A model generated the notes under the pieces. That model made no database searches. It was not told the origin of the DNA and saw only the letters and a list, made by a program, of their open reading frames with translations. A DNA stretch of 64,000 nucleotides from Antrodiella citrinella (Eukaryota; Basidiomycota; Agaricomycetes; Polyporales; Steccherinaceae): positions 23,045 to 87,044 of the forward strand of contig SGPM01000089.1 of NCBI GenBank assembly GCA_004802725.1, given 5' to 3'. Below are positions 58,473 to 64,000 of this stretch, in pieces. Within the stretch, counting starts at the first letter, position 1. Every line of letters starts with the position of its first letter. Made by a program: the position numbers and the translations under genes.

Positions 58473-58922
58473 CTGTTAGTCGCTCACGCGCTCATTCTGT
58501 AGTTGTACAGTATGCGTTTGCAACAATGCGATCCCCTTCTGCTGTTCCAAACGCCCTCGCGCGTGTAATTCCTACACGAGATTTCCTATATCGTAGTCAG
58601 GATTTTGTAATAATGAGACGTCTATTGACGTGCAGTTGGATACGGGGCATTGCGACCAACATTCGGAACGCCGAGGGGTATGCCAGCGGTCGACGCGTCT
58701 GCGTGTGACACACATAGTCCGTATCAATATCAATGCCGATGCATACAACGACTTAAGCATTTTATATTGCACAACAGATATGAAGACAATCTACCAATGC
58801 GAGGAGGTGATGATGCTATATGCTGTGGAGAGCAGATGGGGAGATATGTGTGTTGAAACAGGATGCATGCTGTTGAGAGCGAAGTTGCAACGGCGAGAAA
58901 TGGAAAGTACTATGCTACAAAA

Positions 58923-60271
58923 TCAGAGGACTTGTACCTTAGGCCACTTGTACTGGGGACCGATCTAAAAGTTGACGAGGAGTTTGATCAGCTGGAGACA
59001 TACGTAACGTGACAAGAAAGAAATACACACCGACTGCACACACATGGCACCCATCTTGTGACCAACCTCAACGCACTCGTCGAGGTTCTTGCCAGAAAGG
59101 TATCCACCAAGGAACCCACCGGCGAAAGCATCACCAGCACCGTTGGTGTCAACTATCTCGGCATTTGTCAAGGCCTTGACGGGATGAACCTTAGCGTTGT
59201 CGGGGTCAGCAGAGGAGACAACAGTGGTGCTCTTAGGTCCGTGAGTAATTATGACAATACGGGGGCGGGAAGCGTTAGACTTCGGGAGGAGAGCAATGGC
59301 CCTGGCGATGGCGGAAAGGTCAGTCTTGTCGGGCTGCCCGGTAGCGCTTGCCCAAGCTTCAGCCTCAGATTCGTTACCGATCAGGATGTCGATGTAAGGC
59401 ATGACTTGGGACAGCTGAACACCAAAGAATTGAGGGATGAAAGGCGCGGACAGGTTGATCACAGAGATCTGAACGCGAGCACATCAACCAACTCAGTCTG
59501 CAACATCCAAGATGAAACGTTACGAACCTTGCCGGTTTCTGATCCCTTCTTGGCGATCTCAAGAACAGTCTCTGCACCGTGCGTCAGGAAGAAGCCTTCA
59601 AAGTAAAACATCTTGACGGCGTCGATGATAGGAGCGATCTCGGGGGAAGAGAGGTATGACTGATCCCACTTCTCAGCAGCCCGGAGATCAGTCACAAGAG
59701 AACTACATAAAATGCAACTCAGCGCCGCTGTTCATGTCTAGAGGTTAGAGGAGATATGTAACACTTACCGATCATGACCAGTGAGAATTACAGCGCAAGC
59801 ACCCGTCTTCTCACCCTTCTTCACAAGGTACTTGTGGACAAGACCCTCCCTGTCGTTGGCTTTCTTGAGCTGATCAGCGAAACCATCATCACCAACACAT
59901 CCAGTGTAGACAACGGAGTTGGGAGGGAGGATGTACTGTTCTATCGTGAGTACACATGTCTCGATTACTGTTTATGCCACTCACGGCAGCTCCTCGGGAA
60001 GCATTTTGACCGGCACCGCCTGCGACATAGGTGACATCGCGCTTGGCGATCTCCTCATACCTGCAAAATTGGAGGGTATTGCAGTTAGTATCGTACTTTA
60101 CACAATACCCGTAAGTGTAGAAGGAACGTACAGAGGAGCATGCTTGGCCTCCGCGAGGATGGCATCGTTCGCTTTTAGGTCATACTTCGTCAAAAACTCT
60201 TCTCCGTTGGTGACCTGGATGTCGAGGAGAGGGTTACCGACACAGAACAACTGGTATGTAGAGGTGGACAT
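58923..60271 (-). CDS. Adenosine kinase (PfkB family)
   Basis: The start at 60271 (MSTSTYQLFCVGNPLLDIQV) runs through about six introns to QSIGPQYKWPKVQVL at 58923, about 345 residues, the normal length. The first PfkB region is VAGGAGQNASRGAAYIL with GCVGDDGFADQL. The nucleotide and catalytic signature DTNGAGDAFAGGFLGGYLSG, with the catalytic Asp, lies at about 59110-59153. NLSAPFIPQFF and ILIGNESEAEAW are specific for adenosine kinase. It phosphorylates adenosine to AMP and keeps the S-adenosyl methionine cycle moving by removing adenosine. A short TA then GA dinucleotide run lies about 200 bp upstream of the start. No lesion seen. Confidence 0.93.
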
Positions 60272-60468
60272 CGTCAAACAAGAGTTATTGGAGGGTACAG
60301 GAGGTGGTCGTGAGGAAGGTGTGAGTACGCAGAAATAGCAGACTGCGACCAAGCCAAGAGATCGGCAAGATCTATAGCAGATCTCAAGATAAAGCATTTT
60401 ATCGATCACAAACTTCTGAGCTTCCTGTACATGTCGACAGACTCAGTCAATACGAAGTCAATCCTAGA

Positions 60469-60498
60469 ATATATATATATATATAGAGAGAGAGAGAG
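60469..60498. repeat. Compound TA/GA dinucleotide microsatellite
   Basis: About eight TA units followed by about seven GA units, upstream of adenosine kinase. Confidence 0.9.
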
Positions 60499-60553
60499 CG
60501 GAATTGATGGCCTGGAAGAGAAAGCATAAATGGTTGTCTTCAACGTTCAACGT

Positions 60554-62043
60554 TCAACCGCTATCTAGAGCAGAACGAAGCTGATTCAAATGGATATCAC
60601 CTCGACTCCAGTGTTCATCCCCAGCAATGAAATCTCCTCTCACAACCTTGCCTTTCCTCACCACCATGCCTGCCTTCTCAAGCTTCACATAAATACCCTC
60701 CACCGGACCGCCACAGAATTGGGACTTCTGCTGCACCCTAGCTTTCATCGTGTCTTCATCCAGACCTTCTCCTCGATATAGCAAGGGCGTCAGGTGAATA
60801 TCTGTTCGTGACAGCAAACCCTCCAGAGTCGCACGATCCGCTCAGATACCTGTGCTCCGGTCATACAGATCAAACGCCATGAACCAATCCGGCAGCTCCG
60901 TGTAAGCAACCGAATGCGTTGCGGCCATTCACTTTCCATACAAGATGTACCGCTGTGTGGGAGTACAGGATCCCGATCGAAGACTTTGTGCAAGTCCTCG
61001 CGATGTACGTCCACCCACTGACCGAGTTTCTTGAATTGGTCGTGTGAGTTGGGGTTGACGTAATGTGAGCGATTTTGGACGAGGATACGTGTCCTGTCCT
61101 AGGAAAGTGAGAGTCCCATGTTTGCACCACCGACTTTTTCCGTGTGACAATGACGTGTTCGTCTGGCTTCAGAACGAAGGTGGTATTATAAGCTACGATG
61201 TCGTCTGAGGTGGCGGCGCCGAGGTTCAGCAGATATTCTGTCCAAGGAAATTTGAGGAGCCCAAGGGGAGGGGAGACATGTTCCCACGAATTGCTCGGCC
61301 GCTGCAAAGGATCGTATACGGATGATAGTTGAGAATCCTTCCTCAAGATTTGGTGTGACATAAACCGTTCGCATTTTCTGGATGGCATTACGCACGCGAT
61401 TCCCTGGAGGTAAAGTAGGGTGGCCACTCCGGTTCTGTGCACGGGAGGTACATAGCTCTGCGTCGTGCCCGAAGGAGACGCAAGCAGGTGCGATAGACCA
61501 ATAAGCTGCCAACGCGAACCATTCCTTGCGGTCTTCTCGTGAGGTGTTGCACCTGTCCAGGATCAGGTTGCCTCTTCCATTGAACCGGCCTACTTCGTTC
61601 TCGCACATAGAACGACTGCCGACCTCATCCTAGCTGACTTGACGCCAACCAGACGGATTACGAGCAAGCAGGGCATGTGCGACCCAAGACTCGCCAGCAC
61701 CAGGCAGTCCCACGAAGACAAAGAAGTTGCTCTCCGATTTCAAAGTCCCTTCGACCNCGAAAGGACACGAGGGAGGCTCCGGGACAAGTTCGGGGAACAC
61801 AGACTGTCGCTTCNAGATGACGCTGCACCACTTGCCGACGAAGGCTTCCTGCTGGCAATTCTCCACACTGACTGGACGGATGGCGCGCAAGCTGCGGATA
61901 GCTTCCGTTGCAGACATAGCTGGCTGAGCAGGGGCATGGTCGGTGGGAATGCTCGCAAAGCCAAAGGCGGCAAGATAGCAAGCGGCAACCATTCCGGTTC
62001 TTCCTCTCCCACCCGCGCATGAAAGTCGGGTATGGGGAGGAAN
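60554..62043 (-). pseudogene. Decayed phosphatase-kinase-RNA ligase fusion (RNA end-repair type)
   Basis: Read on the minus strand, three domains follow each other. First is the C-terminal half of a dual-specificity phosphatase: the Cx5R loop CAGGRGRTG and ACYLAAFGFAS, then AIRSLRAIRPVSVENCQQEA. Second is a P-loop kinase: FVFVGLPGAGESW, ILDRCNTSREDRKEW, RAQNRSGHPTLPPGNRVRNA. Third is an RNA ligase: TEKVGGANMG, RILVQNRSHYVNP, MAATHSVAYTELPDWFMAFD, PVEGIYVKLE and KGKVVRGDFIAGDEHW. Four in-frame stops interrupt it: TAG 61630-61632, TAG 61099-61101, TGA 60929-60931 and TGA 60842-60844. There is a frameshift near 61138-61150. The Walker Lys is Glu (GAGES) and the ligase KxDG motif reads KVGG. The phosphatase half begins at the border of a repeat element. 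Two n bases lie in the phosphatase/kinase part, none near the stops. Confidence 0.8.
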
Positions 62044-62281
62044 TAGTGCACACCACCGGGTATACCCCCGGGTGTCGGGTCACGGGTACGGGTATCTCGG
62101 CGTCAGGGCGCTTATTTTGAAATCGTCGGTGCAAACATTGAATAGCAGCCACAATAGATATGTTATGATGAATGTAGTATATACAGGTCGTAGAGTACAC
62201 GAATAAGTATCTATTATACCCTTTGAATGGTCCCAAACCATTGTGTTACTGCTAAGAGGGATGCCACATCATCGCGCACAC

Positions 62282-62299
62282 CGGCGCTTATAAGCGCCG
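62282..62299. repeat. Perfect 18-bp palindrome CGGCGCTTATAAGCGCCG
   Basis: An exact self-complementary 18-mer inside the 682-bp element. It is preceded by CATCGCGC, which also precedes the related hairpin at 62447-62466 (arms CCGGCGC and GCGCCGG, loop TTATTG). Confidence 0.8.
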
Positions 62300-62446
62300 A
62301 ANTTGCGATGGGCTGGTATTAATCCAAAACTNGGCCTTATGTTACGGAAACGATGTNGAAATGATCGCATTGGTGTATAGAACAAATCGTATATACTCGA
62401 ATTCGCAAAACGGTATCATAAGTAGTGCTATTAAGCCATCGCGCGC

Positions 62447-62466
62447 CCGGCGCTTATTGGCGCCGG
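62447..62466. repeat. Second hairpin, CCGGCGC/GCGCCGG
   Basis: Seven-base perfect arms around TTATTG, clearly related to the palindrome at 62282-62299, about 165 bp apart. It looks like an internal duplication in the element. Confidence 0.7.
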
Positions 62467-62725
62467 AACGCGTAACCTTGCAGCACAAGAAATACCAAAC
62501 GCNTGACGGAATGAAGCATACGTACAGATACGGATTCGAAAGGCGAACACGATGAGCCCTTACACGCCCCAATCCGACAACAATTGGCGGAGAAATACGC
62601 GATTTACTGCTGTACCCGCCAAAATTTGACGGGTCCGCGGGTCCCGATTTGGCAACCCGTACCCGTACCCGCCGGCACCCGTACCCGTGACCCGCGCGGG
62701 TATCGCCGACCCGTGGTGCGCACTA

Positions 62726-63690
62726 CCGGACAGGTCTTATAATATTGGAAAACAAACACGACGTCTCAGTACATCGCAGCGCAAGTCAAGCCAGTAAAAT
62801 GGATCCGATCCCGCTCAAATGACGGACATCAGGAAAAGTGCAGGACTGTCGTAAGGCATTGCGGCGCTTACAACAGGCCCGGAGAATTCCGAGGCTTGAA
62901 ATGCAATCCAATGTCTCGACATTCTGGCTTCGCCTTATAATGTTCCACAACTATGGCGTTAGGTTGTTTCAACATACGTTCGCATATAACATTCCCTTGC
63001 AAACGTAACCCCAGAGCAATGCGCCCACTCTCGCCACAGAAATCTTCACTTCGTTCCAACTCTCGGCGAGGATTGGACACAGCATCCCAAGACCCAAGTT
63101 TCCCAACAGACGGCGGAAACGCATCCGAGTCCAAACGCGACGACGGCAACGCGTGTGTGACAAGCCCGTGACGTCATGCACCGTCACTCGTTTTAAGACA
63201 CAGAGGCGACATTCCTCTCGACGTTCCCATCTTGAACCCATACCATCATTGTCTTCTCGTTCCCTCCTGGTATTTTCCCACCCAGTAACCCCCGGCTTGG
63301 TTTCCCCCCGCTACATTAGCGATCGCTAGCATATCAACGCGGTCGACATACTCAAGAATCAAGATCGCGGAAGTACCGCGGACCCGTCTGCACCGACTTG
63401 GAGTATTAGCTTGAGGGTACAAAGAGATGAGGCGAAGAGAACTCGGGGATGTGAGTGATTTCTTGTATCTGCAATCCGATTCTGACTTTGAGGCGTGACT
63501 GTGCCCGTCCACGCACACGGTTCCAGATGTGTTCCTTATCTGTCCGTGTCCGTCCGCTCAACTTTCCCGCCGAGCGATACTTATGACCCCGCTAGACAAA
63601 TTCATCGTTTTGAGTGATGTCTGCAAAGCCCTTCCAAGCCGTTTAATCACTCTCGCTATGTGTATATGCTTGCGGACTCCATGACTCGTG
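62726..63690. other. Intergenic stretch at right end
   Basis: No open frame here shows family features. The longest candidates are under 95 codons and overlap each other on opposite strands. Confidence 0.4.
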
Positions 63691-64000
63691 AGTCCCTCGT
63701 TTGTCCTGCCGCATATATGCGCTCTGACCACATCCGAATCTGAGCCAACAGTGTCCAAGACTGCGTGGCAACGTCGATTAATGGCGACGCATATGTCTCG
63801 TATGACGATTCCTCTTTTGCCTTGTTTGCTGCGCGTGCATTCACCTGCATATACTCAGGTAATAGTCCGGGTTCAACGGACCAGACCCTCCTCACGACAT
63901 CTCAAGTGGTGGGATACTGCCAGCGATCGTTGCAGAATGGTAAGTACCATTCTCAAAAGCATAGCCGTATTGGTAGCTGATTTCCAGTGAGCGATCCTTG
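63690..64000 (+). CDS. Possible partial gene running off the right edge
   Basis: One plus-strand frame from about 63741 has protein-like composition: CVATSINGDAYVSYDDSSFA, then TCIYSGNSPGSTDQTLLTTS and QVVGYCQRSLQN. It ends at a good donor (GTAAGT at about 63941), followed by a TTCCAG acceptor near 63982-63987. A TAG-free run into the window end would then continue. Start and product are not determined. It may be no gene at all. Confidence 0.25.

Larger units (their letters stand above)
57511..58922. other. Long intergenic gap with several hairpins
   Basis: About 1.4 kb between the S33 hydrolase promoter and the 3' end of adenosine kinase. There are several open frames under 110 codons without family features. 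The stretch holds at least three strong inverted repeats: 57933-57965, 58088-58118 and 58415-58472, listed separately. Confidence 0.5.
62044..62725. mobile_element. 682-bp terminal-inverted-repeat element without transposase
   Basis: The left end (TAGTGCACACCAC, from 62044) and the right end read on the minus strand (TAGTGCGCACCAC, to 62725) are inverted repeats. Similarity continues inward for about 50 bp, including GGGTCACGGGTACGGGT in both arms. The ends are made of short ACCCGT/GGGTAC repeats. The inside has no protein-like frame, so it is non-autonomous. The TAGTG terminus would fit hAT-type elements, but no 8-bp duplication is visible beside it. One flank base is n. Confidence 0.7.

Noticed and set aside
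60842..61632. Stop codons in the RNA ligase gene as reassigned Gln codons or skipped by introns
   Set aside because: TAG, TGA and TAA end intact housekeeping genes here, and the only possible introns around these stops would be far too short or would remove conserved residues.
1..64000. tRNA, 5S rRNA genes and CRISPR arrays
   Set aside because: I scanned for GGTTCRA-type B boxes in a tRNA context and for regularly spaced repeats and found none. CRISPR is not expected in a fungal genome.

Overview
The window is nuclear DNA of a filamentous fungus, almost certainly a basidiomycete of the class Agaricomycetes. Genes sit on both strands a few hundred bases apart. Most are cut by many introns of about 45-65 nt with GT-AG ends, and the gene set is typical of that class: class IV chitin synthase, laccase, PX-domain AGC kinase, Raptor, dynactin p150. 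Scattered n bases (8.4-10.5 kb, 16.2 kb, 61.7-62.5 kb) mark draft-quality stretches, so single-base lesions there need caution.

Layout. 0-8 kb: RhoGEF (-, cut by the window edge), mitochondrial ribosomal protein uS15m (-), nucleolar GTPase Nog2 (-), ribosomal protein eL28 (+), small unknown protein (-). 8.2-12.3 kb: PIG-X/PBN1-like ER protein (-) and a laccase (-) whose copper motifs look damaged. 12.3-21.7 kb: TPR-like protein, DUF3140 protein and class IV chitin synthase, all (-). 23.3-36 kb: PX/AGC kinase (+), Lam/Ysp2-type sterol transporter (-), thioredoxin (+), Nop10 (-), Sec14-like protein (+). 36.8-54.6 kb: large Ser-rich protein (-), Swi5/Sae3 (+), dynactin p150 (-), Raptor/Kog1 (+), C2H2 transcription factor (-). 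54.8-62.7 kb: omega-type glutathione transferase that looks broken (+), proline iminopeptidase-like hydrolase (-), adenosine kinase (-), broken phosphatase-kinase-RNA ligase gene (-). Short terminal-inverted-repeat elements lie among these. 62.7-64 kb: no secure gene.

The housekeeping genes look intact and serve ribosome biogenesis (Nog2, Nop10, eL28, uS15m), growth control (Raptor, PX/AGC kinase), lipid traffic and the cell surface (Lam, Sec14, PIG-X-like, chitin synthase) and transport or polarity (dynactin, RhoGEF). The right end is different. Two genes there carry lesions I could read against the expected family sequence, and three small non-autonomous element-like structures flank them.

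The most interesting observation is the decayed gene at 60.55-62.04 kb. It encodes, in order, the catalytic half of a dual-specificity phosphatase, a P-loop polynucleotide-kinase-like domain and an RNA ligase domain. That is a plausible single-chain RNA end-repair enzyme. Here it is inactivated by four in-frame stops and a frameshift, and its 5' end stops at a 682-bp inverted-repeat element.
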